Below, one piece after another: positions 1 to 9,106 of a stretch of 64,000 nucleotides of DNA. Source of the stretch: Chloroflexota bacterium. GTDB lineage: Bacteria > Chloroflexota > Dormibacteria > Dormibacterales > Dormibacteraceae. The notes under the pieces were generated by a model. It was not told the origin of the DNA. It saw only the letters and a program-made list of their open reading frames with translations, and ran no database searches. Position 1 is the stretch's first letter. Every line of letters starts with the position of its first letter. The position numbers and the translations under genes were made by a program. Where the stretch lies: assembly GCA_005882135.1 (NCBI GenBank), contig VBDR01000025.1, positions 62,001 through 126,000 on the forward strand, written 5' to 3'.

Positions 1-845
1 CGGTTGATGGGACGGTGGAGATGGTAAGCGCGCTGCAGACGCCTTACCGCCTACGCGTCTTCACGCATGCAAACGCCGGCCCCGCCGCCGCGACCAACCT
101 CGCGGCGAGCCACGCGGAGAACGAGATCCTGGTCCTGCTCGACGACGACCAGATCGCAGCCCCACGCTTGATCGGCGCGCACATTCGCGCCCACCAGCAG
201 TATGGCGACGTCCTGGTTCAGGGGCTCTTCCCGCTGACCGAAGAATCTCGGAAGCGCGGTGCCTCGCTCCTTTATGAGCGACACCTGATGAGCGACATCG
301 CACCGCTCGACGCGGAGCATCCTTTCTCACCGAGGATCTGGAGCGCGAACGTATCCGTCCGGCGGAGCACCTGGAAGCGTGTCGGGGGCCTGGACGAGAG
401 CTTCCGCGAGTACGGCGGCGAGGACACGGACTTCGGCATGCGGGTGGCGGCGGCAGGGTGCCCGGTCGTTTTTGTCCCGGACGCGCTTTCGTACCACGTC
501 CATCTCATCAGCTATCGCTCCGCGCAGCGCCAGCCGTACCACGCCGGCCGGGCGATGGTGCGCCTGGCCGAGAAGTTCGACATGCCGGTGGAGGCGTTTT
601 CGGGTGGGGGCACCCAGTCCGCGGTTGACCGCATCTTGAGTCTGGGCTGGCGGACCAGCCCGCCGGCGATGACGGCGCTTGGCGAGGTGCTGACGTTTGG
701 GCTTCGCGCCTCCGACCTGACGAAATGGAGGCCGGCCCAGCTGCTGGCGGCGCGAGCGGTCCACAGGCTCAACAAGGTCGGCGGTATCACCAGCGAGAAG
801 AGGGAGCTGACGCGGCGCCGCGCGGCAGGCGGGGCCGGGAGCTAG
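1..845 (+). CDS. Family 2 glycosyltransferase, 5' end cut by window edge
   Basis: This is a GT-A fold glycosyltransferase that would move a sugar from a nucleotide donor to an unidentified acceptor. The GTG at 15 is probably not the start. The in-frame codons before it read V-D-G-T, matching the internal DGT segment common after the first strand of this family, so the N-terminus lies off the window. Visible are the donor-side segment LLDDDQIAAP (a DxD-like site) and the acceptor-side GGEDTDFGMR with the usual E-D pair. A roughly 100-residue C-terminal tail follows. Its stop codon shares the palindrome CTAG with the stop of the convergent peptidase gene. The substrate cannot be told from sequence. 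Confidence 0.85.
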   Translation, partial: VDGTVEMVSALQTPYRLRVFTHANAGPAAATNLAASHAENEILVLLDDDQIAAPRLIGAHIRAHQQYGDVLVQGLFPLTEESRKRGASLLYERHLMSDIAPLDAEHPFSPRIWSANVSVRRSTWKRVGGLDESFREYGGEDTDFGMRVAAAGCPVVFVPDALSYHVHLISYRSAQRQPYHAGRAMVRLAEKFDMPVEAFSGGGTQSAVDRILSLGWRTSPPAMTALGEVLTFGLRASDLTKWRPAQLLAARAVHRLNKVGGITSEKRELTRRRAAGGAGS

Positions 846-2104
846 GCCCGGTAGGCTGACGGCGCGCCGGGCGGGAGATAAGGCGCGGGGTTCACAGGCT
901 TCTGGTTGATCCGGAGCTCGAAGTGCAGGTGCGCGCCCGTCGAGTTTCCGGTCGATCCTTCGAGTCCCACCGGCTGGCCCTGGGACACCGACTGGCCGAC
1001 CTTGACCAGGGACGCGGAGAGGTGGCCGTAGAGAGTATCCAGCCCGCCCGAGTGCGCGACCACGACATAGTTGCCATAACCGCTGCTCGTGGCGCCGACC
1101 AGCGCCACGATGCCGTCGTCGGCTGCGTAAACGGGCGAGCCAAAGGGGGCCACCAGGTCGATGCCGGTGTGGAAGTGCGGGTAGCTGCCGTACGGCGGCT
1201 CGAACCAGTACGTGCTGGGGCCGAAAGGCTGGGAGATCTGCGCCTGCGGCTCCGGCCAGATGAAGCGGTACTGGGTCGAGTGGCCCGCGCTGTTGGGGAT
1301 CTGGCCGACGTTGTTGGACTGGGCCCAGAGCTGAACCTGCGTCCAGACCGATTGCATGGCAGCCGCGATGATCGCGTCCTGCTGCTGCTGGAGCATGTCC
1401 GTCACGGCTTGCGCCAGCTGAACCGACTGCGTGTTCAGGCGCCTGAGCTCATATTGCGTTTGAGCGATCTTCACCTGCAGCTTGGCCATCGAGTCCTCCT
1501 GCTGGGCTTGCAGGGCTCGCAGCTGGGACAGCTCGGAGGTGAGCTCATCTCGCTGCTTGAGCTGCTCGTCGCGGGCCGCCTGTTCTTTCTCGCGCTCTTT
1601 CTGGAGCGCGTCGAGATCACGCGCCAGGGCGCTCTTGATCTCGGCCGCGCGCGCGCCGGCGGCGTTGAGGTCGCTGACTCGCGTTAGCAGGTCGCTCAAG
1701 CTCTGCGACTCGGCGAGAACGAGGAGCGCCGACCCAGGTGAGACATAGATCGCCCGCGCCAGCTGCTGAAGCTGTGCCCGTTCTGCCTCGATCCGCTTGG
1801 CCAGGACCGCCTCGCGCCTCTGAGCATCAGCGATCTGGATGTCGAGCGCCGCGATCTTCGCCTGGACGTCGGCGATCTTGCCCTGGAGGGATTGCTGCTG
1901 CGCCGCGTTGTCCTGGAGCGACTGCCGGAGCTGCTGCTGGGCAGCCATCGCATCGGCGAGGTTGCTGCCGAGCTGGGCGCGGATCTGATCGATCACCGCC
2001 AGCTGCTGCTGAGGATCGGATGGGCCGGTGTCAGCGGTGGCGATCGAGCGGTCTGCCCCAAGGACGAGAAACGCCACGATGAGGGCTAACAGCGGCCCCC
2101 TCAC
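842..2104 (-). CDS. Murein hydrolase activator / M23 peptidase with coiled coil (EnvC-like)
   Basis: This is a secreted peptidoglycan hydrolase or hydrolase activator acting with FtsEX at the division site. A signal peptide (about residues 1-24) precedes a long Gln/Ala-rich coiled coil (about 30-260) and a C-terminal LytM/M23 domain (about 295-410). The zinc ligands look intact: HTGID and HLHFE are present, so unlike E. coli EnvC, which is degenerate, this copy may itself be catalytic. The start overlaps the ftsX stop in an ATGA, so the two are translationally coupled. The order ftsE-ftsX-coiled-coil M23 is a known division module in which FtsEX transmits ATP hydrolysis to the hydrolase. Activity is inferred. 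Confidence 0.9.
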   Translation of the reverse strand: MRGPLLALIVAFLVLGADRSIATADTGPSDPQQQLAVIDQIRAQLGSNLADAMAAQQQLRQSLQDNAAQQQSLQGKIADVQAKIAALDIQIADAQRREAVLAKRIEAERAQLQQLARAIYVSPGSALLVLAESQSLSDLLTRVSDLNAAGARAAEIKSALARDLDALQKEREKEQAARDEQLKQRDELTSELSQLRALQAQQEDSMAKLQVKIAQTQYELRRLNTQSVQLAQAVTDMLQQQQDAIIAAAMQSVWTQVQLWAQSNNVGQIPNSAGHSTQYRFIWPEPQAQISQPFGPSTYWFEPPYGSYPHFHTGIDLVAPFGSPVYAADDGIVALVGATSSGYGNYVVVAHSGGLDTLYGHLSASLVKVGQSVSQGQPVGLEGSTGNSTGAHLHFELRINQKPVNPAPYLPPGAPSAYRA

Positions 2105-3048
2105 GCTTCCATGTGCCTCCGCACGCTGACCAGGGATGACCCAGAGCCGAGACCCAGGCCGGCGGCGAAAACCATCGCGCCCACGACCGCAGCCACCGCC
2201 GCGGTGACGCCAGGGGCAAATTGGGTGAAGGTGCCCGAACCGGCGGCGATGCCCGTCATCGCCAGGCCGAAGGTCACCAGGCCGGCAGCCATACCGGCGA
2301 GACCGCCGGTGATCGCGCCTTCGACAACGAACGGCCCGCGGACCATCCAGCGTGGCGCCCCGACGAGCTGCATGATCGAGATCTCGTCTCGACGGGCGTG
2401 GATCGCGGCCTTGATGCTGTTGATCGTCACCGTCACCGCGACGAACCCGAGCATGCTCAGGAGCGCGAAGCCCGCGACGGCCGTGCCGAACAAGACCGCC
2501 TGGATGCGCCGGTAGGCGCCTCGGTCATAGGACGTTGGATAGAGAGGGTCGACGGCGCCATCGTCGCGCGCCATCGCGTCGATCCCGGCCACGTCGTCGA
2601 TGCTCTTGAGCTGCACGTCCAGGCTGGCGGGGAACGGGTTGCTCTCGGTGGCGTCCGCCAGCTCGGGCAGCCCCGGCATGCGCTGAGCTCGCGCGAGGGC
2701 CTGGGATTTGGAGGTGTAGCTGACACTCGCGACGCGCGGGTCGTTCTGCAGTCGGTCCCTGAGCCAGTCGACCTCAACCGGGGCCGCATCGTCCCGTATA
2801 TAGACGTGAAGCAAAGAGGCCTGCGCGGTCTCGACCCGCTCGAGGTTGTGGAGGGCAAAAGCGGTGATCCCGACGAGCCCGGTCATGACAAGCAGCAGCG
2901 TCATCGAGCCCAGCGCCGGCGCCGTGCTGCCTATGTTGCGTGCCCAGTTTCGGGCTGCGCCCCTGAACAGATAGCGAAAGGTGTTCGTCGCGACGATCCG
3001 GAACAGCCTCCGCCTCGGGAAGCGCCCCTTCACGACAACGCCAGCCAA
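2101..3048 (-). CDS. ftsX: Cell division ABC transporter permease FtsX
   Basis: This is the membrane half of the FtsEX complex. It has a basic cytoplasmic N-terminus (about 1-45), a first membrane helix (about 47-68), an extracellular domain (about 70-185) that in homologues contacts the EnvC/RipC/PcsB-type hydrolase, and three further helices in the C-terminal half. Its 315 residues are normal for FtsX. It overlaps the ftsE stop by 19 bp and the peptidase start by 4 bp. FtsX does not transport a known substrate; it relays a conformational change to the peptidase encoded next. Confidence 0.92.
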   Translation of the reverse strand: MAGVVVKGRFPRRRLFRIVATNTFRYLFRGAARNWARNIGSTAPALGSMTLLLVMTGLVGITAFALHNLERVETAQASLLHVYIRDDAAPVEVDWLRDRLQNDPRVASVSYTSKSQALARAQRMPGLPELADATESNPFPASLDVQLKSIDDVAGIDAMARDDGAVDPLYPTSYDRGAYRRIQAVLFGTAVAGFALLSMLGFVAVTVTINSIKAAIHARRDEISIMQLVGAPRWMVRGPFVVEGAITGGLAGMAAGLVTFGLAMTGIAAGSGTFTQFAPGVTAAVAAVVGAMVFAAGLGLGSGSSLVSVRRHMEA

Positions 3049-3746
3049 GCCATCCTCCCGATCTGCCCGGCCGGTTGGTCTCGCACCAGGCGACCCTGGA
3101 CGAGGGTCACGACGCGACGCTGGAGACGGGTGACGATCTCGACGTTGTGGGTGGCGATCAGCACCGCGGTGCCCCAGGCGGCGATGTCCGCGAAGAGGTC
3201 CATGATCTCCCAGGCCGTGTCCTGGTCGAGGTTGCCGGTGGGCTCGTCAGCGATCAGAAGCGGGGGCTGGGCGACAACCGCCCGGGCGAGGGCAACTCGC
3301 TGCTGCTGACCGCCTGAAAGCTGGTCCGGGAAAGCATCGCCACGATCGCCCAGGCCCACCGCCTCGAGGGCGTCGAGGGAGCGGTCGCGAGCCTCCTCGT
3401 CCGAGACGCGGAGGTCGCCGACCTGAAGCCCGAAAGCCACGTTCTCGAGCGCGGTCAGGCGGGGGAGAAGCTTGTAGTCCTGGAAGACGACGCCGACCCG
3501 GCGTCGCAGCTCGGCGATGCGCGACACCTTGAGGTCGTGGGCGGCGATCCCGTCAACCCAGACCTCGCCCCGGGTCGGCCGGATCTCCCGGTTGATCAGC
3601 TTGAGGAGGGTGGTCTTGCCGGCGCCGCTGGGGCCGACGAGAAAGGTCAGCTCTCCCGGCTGCAGCGCCAGGTGAACTTCGTCCAGCGCAAGCCTGGCTC
3701 CATAGGCTCGCGTCACGCCTGTGAGCTCGACGATTGGGCGCACCAC
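3030..3746 (-). CDS. ftsE: Cell division ATP-binding protein FtsE
   Basis: This is the cytoplasmic ATPase partner of FtsX. The Walker A GPSGAGKTT, the signature LSGGQQQRVALARA, the Walker B LLIADEPTG and the switch ATHN are all present, and 238 residues is near the family length. Two GTG codons are adjacent (3746 and 3743); either could be the start. It is the first gene of the ftsE-ftsX-M23 operon. A near-perfect 17-bp palindrome lies 4 bp upstream of the start. Confidence 0.93.
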   Translation of the reverse strand: MVRPIVELTGVTRAYGARLALDEVHLALQPGELTFLVGPSGAGKTTLLKLINREIRPTRGEVWVDGIAAHDLKVSRIAELRRRVGVVFQDYKLLPRLTALENVAFGLQVGDLRVSDEEARDRSLDALEAVGLGDRGDAFPDQLSGGQQQRVALARAVVAQPPLLIADEPTGNLDQDTAWEIMDLFADIAAWGTAVLIATHNVEIVTRLQRRVVTLVQGRLVRDQPAGQIGRMAWLALS

Positions 3747-3750
3747 TCCG

Positions 3751-3767
3751 TTTCCGGTAACGGGAAA
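3751..3767. promoter_or_regulatory. 17-bp imperfect palindrome upstream of ftsE
   Basis: TTTCCGGTAACGGGAAA pairs at seven of eight positions about its central A. It lies in the divergent gap between ftsE and the zinc finger gene, close to the ftsE start. An operator is possible, but no regulator is identified. Confidence 0.35.
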
Positions 3768-3838
3768 TCAGACGAATCCCTGCCGTCGTTTCGAACTGGG
3801 CCCGAACTGGCCGCGCCAAAGGCACTGCGAGGACCGCC

Positions 3839-3844
3839 TAAGCT
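3839..3844 (+). promoter_or_regulatory. TANNNT -10 box, leaderless-type
   Basis: TAAGCT ends 6 nt before the GTG at 3851, so transcription would begin at or next to the start codon. No convincing -35 is seen. The same spacing recurs at 50781 and, with 7 nt, at 50714. Confidence 0.4.
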
Positions 3845-3850
3845 GGCTAT

Positions 3851-4087
3851 GTGAGCAGGGGCTTTCGCGACGCTGACACCACCCAGGCCATGAGCGACAG
3901 GGCTGTCGCCGCCGCCATTGACAAGATCCTGCATCAGGATCGCGAGCAGGGGGTCAGTGCAGAGGGCGGCGACGGTCGTTGCTCGGATTGCCGAGAAGAG
4001 ATCGGCGCTGAGCGGCTGGCGGCCATTCCCTCAGCCATGCGTTGTGTCCGCTGCCAGGCGGCGTGGGAGCTGGCGAGCCGGCACTAA
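3851..4087 (+). CDS. Small TraR/DksA-type C4 zinc finger protein
   Basis: This 78-residue protein has the C-terminal DksA/TraR zinc finger: CSDC and CVRC lie about 23 residues apart, with the IPSAMRC segment typical of the family. The long coiled coil of true DksA is absent, leaving only about 35 N-terminal residues, so it resembles the short phage/TraR-like forms. Such proteins bind the RNA polymerase secondary channel; that role here is inference. The start is GTG 3851 (leaderless-type box upstream) or ATG 3890. It is divergent from ftsE. Confidence 0.75.
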   Translation: MSRGFRDADTTQAMSDRAVAAAIDKILHQDREQGVSAEGGDGRCSDCREEIGAERLAAIPSAMRCVRCQAAWELASRH

Positions 4088-4385
4088 ATTCGCGTCCTTG
4101 AACCTGCGCCGTGAACAGGCTTAAGGGCGCGCGACTGTTGCGACCCGCCAGAGCAATCGGCCAAACCGTCGGACGTCGAACCCTGTGCGAGAGGAAGGCT
4201 ATTTTCCAACCACTCGGTGATGGCTCAGCGCAGAGCCACTGACGCAGATCCGGCGGGCGCGCGGACGGCGCAGCCGAGGACGATTTGGCCCAGGCCTCAG
4301 GCCCCGCATTTCTGGTTGATGCGCTTCGAGCCATAACGCGTCGGAGGGCCTGGAACCTCGGTTCGCCGGCCGGAGTACGTGTGGA
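4088..4385. other. Intergenic region without a recognised gene
   Basis: I see no gene, tRNA or clear terminator in these 298 bases. One small stem, GGCTC/GAGCC, lies near 4222-4237. The promoter of the following ABC exporter pair presumably sits here. Confidence 0.5.
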
Positions 4386-5057
4386 GTGACGGCTGTCATC
4401 CAGATCGAGGACGCGTGGAAGACGTACCGGGTTCGAGACCAGGACGTTGACGCCCTGGCCGGCGTCGACCTCGCCGTGGGACCAGGTGAGTGGTTGGCCG
4501 TGTGCGGACCATCGGGCTCCGGCAAGACGACGCTCCTCAACGTCGCGATCGGTCTGGACCGTCCCACCCAGGGGACCATCAATCTATTCGGCAGAGATCT
4601 GAACGCCATGCGCCAGGAGGCGCTGGCGCGCTTTCGGGCCGACTGCGTGGGCATCGTTTTCCAGGACCCCTTGCTTCTCCCTGGCCTCACCGCGCTCGAG
4701 AACGTGGTCGCAAGCCGGCTGCCCCATTCGAGATGGAAGTCTCTCGAGCGGCGAGCGCGGGAAATCCTGGACATGGTGGGCTTGGGCCAGCGTCTCAACT
4801 TCGCGCCGAGCCGGCTGTCCGGCGGCGAACGCCAACGAGTTGCCATCGCTCGTTCCCTGGTGGGCGGGCCTCGCCTGCTGGTGGCGGACGAGCCCACAGG
4901 TCAGCTCGACGCTGAGTCGACCGTGCGCTTGCTCGACCTCATCGAAAGCCTGAAGGTCCAGCTCGGCTTCACATTCGTCGTGGTCACCCACGACCCCATC
5001 GTGGCCGCTCGTGCAGGCAGAATCGTCAGTCTTCACGCGGGTCGGGTCAGCGCCTGA
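4386..5057 (+). CDS. ABC transporter ATP-binding protein, MacB/LolD type
   Basis: This is the ATPase for the large FtsX-family permease that follows. The Walker A GPSGSGKTT, the signature LSGGERQRVAIARS, the Walker B LLVADEPTG and the switch VVTHD are intact. At 223 residues it is the compact single-domain form used by MacB, LolCDE and similar mechanotransmission ABC systems. The start is GTG. The permease GTG at 5059 follows the stop after one base. No MacA-like adaptor is nearby, so export of a hydrophobic or envelope-linked compound is a guess. Confidence 0.88.
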   Translation: MTAVIQIEDAWKTYRVRDQDVDALAGVDLAVGPGEWLAVCGPSGSGKTTLLNVAIGLDRPTQGTINLFGRDLNAMRQEALARFRADCVGIVFQDPLLLPGLTALENVVASRLPHSRWKSLERRAREILDMVGLGQRLNFAPSRLSGGERQRVAIARSLVGGPRLLVADEPTGQLDAESTVRLLDLIESLKVQLGFTFVVVTHDPIVAARAGRIVSLHAGRVSA

Positions 5058-5058
5058 C

Positions 5059-7662
5059 GTGCTTCGCCTCGCGTTCCGGGAGCTGATCGGACGTCGACTC
5101 GCGAGCGGGCTTGCGTTGGCCGGCCTGTGCACCGCCTGCCTCGGGTTTGCGCTGATGACGAGCGGGGCGCAGTACACGCAAGCCCGCCTTTCAAGCGACC
5201 TGAGCAAGGCATGGAACGGGCGCTACGACTTGCTGGTCAGGCCGTCGTACTCGGTTGGAGCGGCCGAGCAGCAGCTCGGGCTCATTCCACAGAACTTCAG
5301 CACCGGCTCATCGGGCGGCATCACCTACGCGCAGCTCGAGGCAATCCGCTCGCTTGCGGGCGTGGAGGTGGCGGCGCCACTGGTGATGGTCGGCAGCGTC
5401 AACTGGGACCTGGGTTCCTTCACCGTTGATCTCTCGGCGCCGGCCGCCGGCCTCACGGCTTACCGGGTGACGTACACCGAGCGCATCGATGCGGGGCTGG
5501 TCACTTACGGCATGGACGATCACATCGCGCTGGTCGCACATGATGGCTCGATCAACTTTCCTCCCCGCGGCCGCACTCCAACCCTGACCACCGGCGGCCG
5601 GACCATCGAGTGCGCGTACCCGCTCTTTTGCTGGGCGCCGACATTGTGCGAATCCGGACAGTGCGCGCCATATCCGGATCGTCCAAGCGACGGCATCGAG
5701 ATCTGGCAGCCGATCCCGATCGCAGGGGTCGACCCGGTGGCCGAGGCGCAGCTGGTCGGCCTCGACCAATGTGTCAAGTCTGGGCGCTACCTATCAGCCG
5801 CAGACCTTCCCCGATCCGATCCGGATCCGCCGGGCACCGACATTCCTGTGCTGGTCAGCTCGAGGTCATTTGTGGGCACGGACTTTGCCGCCAACATCTC
5901 GGCGTGGCCCGTCGTAGCGGTGACGACACCACCTTCGCTCGGCCCACTCCCGGCCAACGCAATGCCGCTGACCACGCGCACCTTCTCCTCCAACGATCTG
6001 TACCAGTCGCACCTGCAGGCGGTCGGCAGCGACGTCGACTTCTGGCCGATCTGGCGGGTCGGCCAGGCTGCCTACGAACGGTTGGGGAACGGCCGACTTC
6101 AGCCCTTGAGCGTCGCCGCCGATTCGTCGATCTACGCCCACCCGAACTTCACGCTTCTGGGTGGCAGCCCGGATGAGCTGAGGGTTCCTCCTGAATCGCG
6201 CTCGGGCTGGTATCGCCCGGTCGAGGCGAGCTATTACCGCGGCGTCTCGGGCGACCGGCGATGGCAGGTGGTCGGCACGTATGAGCCTGCCTGCTTGCCT
6301 GGATTCGACGCGCTGTCGCGAGCTGGCATGGAGACATATGCCGCGCCTCAGGTCACCCTTGGCGACGGAACTGTCCTGCGGCCCGATCGATCGGTAGGCG
6401 GCTACATCGCCAGCCCGCCCCTTCTTCTGACGAACCTCGCGGGCGCCGGCTGGTTGATGGATGGAACCCGATTTCAGGGCCAGAATTCGAGGGCTCCCAT
6501 CAGCAGCATTCGCATCCGGATTCGTTCCCTGCCCACGAACCTCGATCGGGCCCAGCGCCGCCTGGAGCAGGTGGCGGTGGAGATCCGCGACCAAACGGGG
6601 CTCAAGGTCGACCTGGTCCGCGGCAGCAGCCCCCAGTCGGTGCCGCTTCAGCTGCAGCTGGCCGGCACGGGTTATCCGGCGACCGAGGTCTGGACCAAAA
6701 AGGGCGTGGTCATCGAGTTCGACCGCGCCGTGACCGCACAGACCCTCGCGTTCCTGGCCGAGGCCGCGTCGCTTGGCGCGCTGCTCACGATGCAGACGGG
6801 TTTCACGGCCGTGAGGCGGCGGCGGCGTGAGTTCGGCATGTTGCGAGCCCTGGGTTGGAGCCCGTTCGATTCTTTTCGTCTCGTCCTGATCGAGCTGGGT
6901 GCGCTGGGGGCGCTCGCGACCTTGCTGGCCGTGCTGGTCTTGCTGGGGGCGAAGCTCGTTGTGCCCCAGCTGCAGGGCTACGTCCTGGCGGCGCCCCTGG
7001 TTGGTGTGGCAGCCGCAGCGGTCGGCGGCTTGATACCCGCCGCGATAGGAGCCCGGGCGCGGCCTGCCGAGGCGCTCGCCCATGGACGGTGGGCGGGCCT
7101 GAGCCGGAGGTTCAACTCCAGGCTTTTGGTGGGGGCGCTGGAGCTCTGGCGAGCATTCCGCGTTGAGGTGGTGACGTCGGCGATCCTCATCGGAGCCGGC
7201 TCGGCAACGGTGGGCGCGGTCGTCGCCGCAGCGAGTTCGTTCCTCCAGCGCCTGGACACCTCATGGCTGGGCTTCTACCTGGGCGGGCAGGTGAGGCCAT
7301 TCCACACCATCCTCGCGGTGACGGCCGCCTGCATCGCCGCCCTGGCCGCCGCCCAGCTGGCGACCCTGGCCTACCTGGAGCGGCGCCAAACGCTGGCTGC
7401 GCTGCGAGCGATGGGCTGGAGCAGGCTCGACGTGCTCATCTTCATCACCGGCGGAGGGCTGCTCATCTCGCTGCTGGGCATCGTGCTTGGCGCCGGCTGC
7501 CTGGCGGGCGCTGCGTTGGTGATGGGGACGCCGATCAGCGCGGTCATACTCCCGGCCGAGTTAGCGGCCCTCACGGGATTGATCTGCGGGCTGCTGGCCA
7601 TCGTGTGTCCCGCGGTGCTCGCCCTGCGGGCCAACCCCGCCGCCCTCCTGCGGGGCGAGTAA
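5059..7662 (+). CDS. Large ABC permease, FtsX/MacB family
   Basis: This 867-residue membrane protein has one N-terminal helix (about 10-35 of the mature frame), a very long extracytoplasmic region of some 530 residues, and two sets of FtsX-type helices. The first set carries the conserved cytoplasmic turn R-R-R-R-E-F-G-M-L-R-A-L-G-W (about 585-600). The second repeats the theme with A-L-R-A-M-G-W. It therefore looks like a fused two-lobe permease working with the ATPase just upstream. An in-frame codon at 5011 could also start it, but that would overlap the ATPase by 47 bp; GTG 5059 fits better. The substrate is unknown. Confidence 0.82.
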   Translation: MLRLAFRELIGRRLASGLALAGLCTACLGFALMTSGAQYTQARLSSDLSKAWNGRYDLLVRPSYSVGAAEQQLGLIPQNFSTGSSGGITYAQLEAIRSLAGVEVAAPLVMVGSVNWDLGSFTVDLSAPAAGLTAYRVTYTERIDAGLVTYGMDDHIALVAHDGSINFPPRGRTPTLTTGGRTIECAYPLFCWAPTLCESGQCAPYPDRPSDGIEIWQPIPIAGVDPVAEAQLVGLDQCVKSGRYLSAADLPRSDPDPPGTDIPVLVSSRSFVGTDFAANISAWPVVAVTTPPSLGPLPANAMPLTTRTFSSNDLYQSHLQAVGSDVDFWPIWRVGQAAYERLGNGRLQPLSVAADSSIYAHPNFTLLGGSPDELRVPPESRSGWYRPVEASYYRGVSGDRRWQVVGTYEPACLPGFDALSRAGMETYAAPQVTLGDGTVLRPDRSVGGYIASPPLLLTNLAGAGWLMDGTRFQGQNSRAPISSIRIRIRSLPTNLDRAQRRLEQVAVEIRDQTGLKVDLVRGSSPQSVPLQLQLAGTGYPATEVWTKKGVVIEFDRAVTAQTLAFLAEAASLGALLTMQTGFTAVRRRRREFGMLRALGWSPFDSFRLVLIELGALGALATLLAVLVLLGAKLVVPQLQGYVLAAPLVGVAAAAVGGLIPAAIGARARPAEALAHGRWAGLSRRFNSRLLVGALELWRAFRVEVVTSAILIGAGSATVGAVVAAASSFLQRLDTSWLGFYLGGQVRPFHTILAVTAACIAALAAAQLATLAYLERRQTLAALRAMGWSRLDVLIFITGGGLLISLLGIVLGAGCLAGAALVMGTPISAVILPAELAALTGLICGLLAIVCPAVLALRANPAALLRGE

Positions 7663-7664
7663 TT

Positions 7665-7710
7665 CACCTCCCCACCCTGTGGGGAGGTGCCGCCGAAGGC
7701 GCCGGAGGGG
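7665..7710 (+). repeat. Dispersed two-hairpin repeat, copy A
   Basis: A perfect 10-bp stem (CACCTCCCCA / TGGGGAGGTG, loop CCCTG) is followed by CGCCGAAGGCGCCGGAGGGG, which holds a second short stem. The same two-part design recurs at 33941 and 52562. It follows the permease stop closely and could also act as a transcription end or RNA-stabilising element. Confidence 0.7.
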
Positions 7711-7805
7711 CAGGACGGCGGGACGCGCCGGGGAGGGAAGGTCCGCGTCCCATTGGTATCGCGGCGCAGAATCGACCTGGGTAGGAGTGAGGTGCTGGGT
7801 GCGGC

Positions 7806-9050
7806 ATGGCTAAGGCCCGTGAGGGCGGTCCGATCGTGGTCCTGGGCTCGGGGATGGCCGGTGGGGTCGCGGTCAAGACGCTGCGCGAGGAGGGCTACGG
7901 CGGGCGTCTGGTCTTGATCGGGCCCGAGCCGACCTTGCCGTTCGGCCGACCGCCCCTTTCGAAAACCTACCTGCGAGGGGAAGAACAGCTTTCCGGCTGG
8001 CTCGTCAATCCGCCTGGCTGGTATGCGGAGAATGACGTCGAGCTGGTCGCGGCCACGGCTATTCGCCTCGACACCGCGGCGCGGCGGGTCGAGCTCGATT
8101 CGGGTGAAGCAGTTGGCTACGCCAAGCTGCTGCTCACCACGGGCGGCCGCAACCGGCGCCTGGAGGTTGCCGGCGCCGGCCTGGCGGGCGTCCACCAGCT
8201 GAGGACGGTCGCCGAGTGTGACTCGATCAAGAACGCCGTACGTGCGGGTGGCCGCGCGGTGGTGGTCGGCATGGGGTTCATCGGTTCAGAGGTCGCCGCC
8301 TCGCTGCGACAGCTCGGCATGGAGGTGATCGCAGTCCTCCCCGGCGGCGCACCGCTCGAGACCGTCCTCGGCGCCGAGATGGCCGAGGTCATGGCGGGTA
8401 TTCACCGTGACGCAGGTATCGAGCTGATCACGCAAGACCAGGTGGTCCGATTCGAGGGCGCCGCGCGGGTCGAGCGCGCGGTCACGAAAATCGGCCGCAG
8501 GCTGGACTGCGACCTTGCCGTCGTGGCAGTCGGCATCCAGGCTGACGTCGAGATCCTCAAGGGCACCGAGGTCGCGGTTGACAACGGGGTGGTCGTCGAT
8601 GCCCGATGCCAAACCAATATCAGCGAGATCTTTGCCGCGGGCGACGTGGCCAACCACCTGCATCCGCTGTTCGGCCGGATCCGCGTCGAGCACTACAACA
8701 ACGCCGAGAAGCAGGGCGCGGCCGCGGCCAGGTCCATACTCGGCTCAACGGCCGGGTACGGCTACCTCCATACCTTCTGGTCGGACCAGTACGAGCACAA
8801 GCTGGAGTACGTCGGGCACGTCCGCAGGTGGGACGAGTTCGTCGTCCGCGGCTCGACCCGGAACCGAAAGCTGGTCGGCTTCTACCTCGCGGAAGGGGTG
8901 CTGAGGGCGGCGGTGGGTCTCGATCGAGGCGGTGACCCCGAGTTGGACGAACACGGGGAGATGGCGGCCGCGGGCCGGCTGATCGCCAGAGGCGCCCGGC
9001 CCAGCCCGGCAGCGCTGGCCGACGACGACCAGGACCTCGACCGGCTATGA
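7806..9050 (+). CDS. FAD-dependent pyridine nucleotide-disulfide oxidoreductase, ferredoxin-reductase-like
   Basis: This 414-residue flavoprotein is of the ferredoxin/rubredoxin reductase type (BphA4-like). It has an N-terminal FAD-binding GSGMAGG (about 14-20), a central NAD-binding VVVGMGFIGSEVAAS (about 155-169), the second FAD motif with AAGDVANH (about 278-285) and a C-terminal reductase domain from about 320. There is no redox CxxxxC, as expected for this branch. It would pass electrons from NAD(P)H to a ferredoxin or Rieske protein, but none is encoded nearby. It stands alone, preceded by repeat copy A. A TGGGTAG heptamer lies at 7778-7784. Confidence 0.85.
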   Translation: MAKAREGGPIVVLGSGMAGGVAVKTLREEGYGGRLVLIGPEPTLPFGRPPLSKTYLRGEEQLSGWLVNPPGWYAENDVELVAATAIRLDTAARRVELDSGEAVGYAKLLLTTGGRNRRLEVAGAGLAGVHQLRTVAECDSIKNAVRAGGRAVVVGMGFIGSEVAASLRQLGMEVIAVLPGGAPLETVLGAEMAEVMAGIHRDAGIELITQDQVVRFEGAARVERAVTKIGRRLDCDLAVVAVGIQADVEILKGTEVAVDNGVVVDARCQTNISEIFAAGDVANHLHPLFGRIRVEHYNNAEKQGAAAARSILGSTAGYGYLHTFWSDQYEHKLEYVGHVRRWDEFVVRGSTRNRKLVGFYLAEGVLRAAVGLDRGGDPELDEHGEMAAAGRLIARGARPSPAALADDDQDLDRL

Positions 9051-9106
9051 CATCCGGTGCCGGAAAAGAAATGACCAGCGATCCGTCCGGCTTGCGCCCT
9101 TCGAAC

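Noticed and set aside
923-1687. 254-codon plus-strand frame opposite the M23 peptidase
   Set aside because: It is rich in Arg, Ala, Gly and Leu with no domain, lies antisense to a well-supported gene, and is explained by GC-rich codon bias.
4172-4190. GGTTCGA-like string on the minus strand resembling a tRNA T loop
   Set aside because: The flanking bases do not pair as a T stem and no acceptor or anticodon stem could be found around it.
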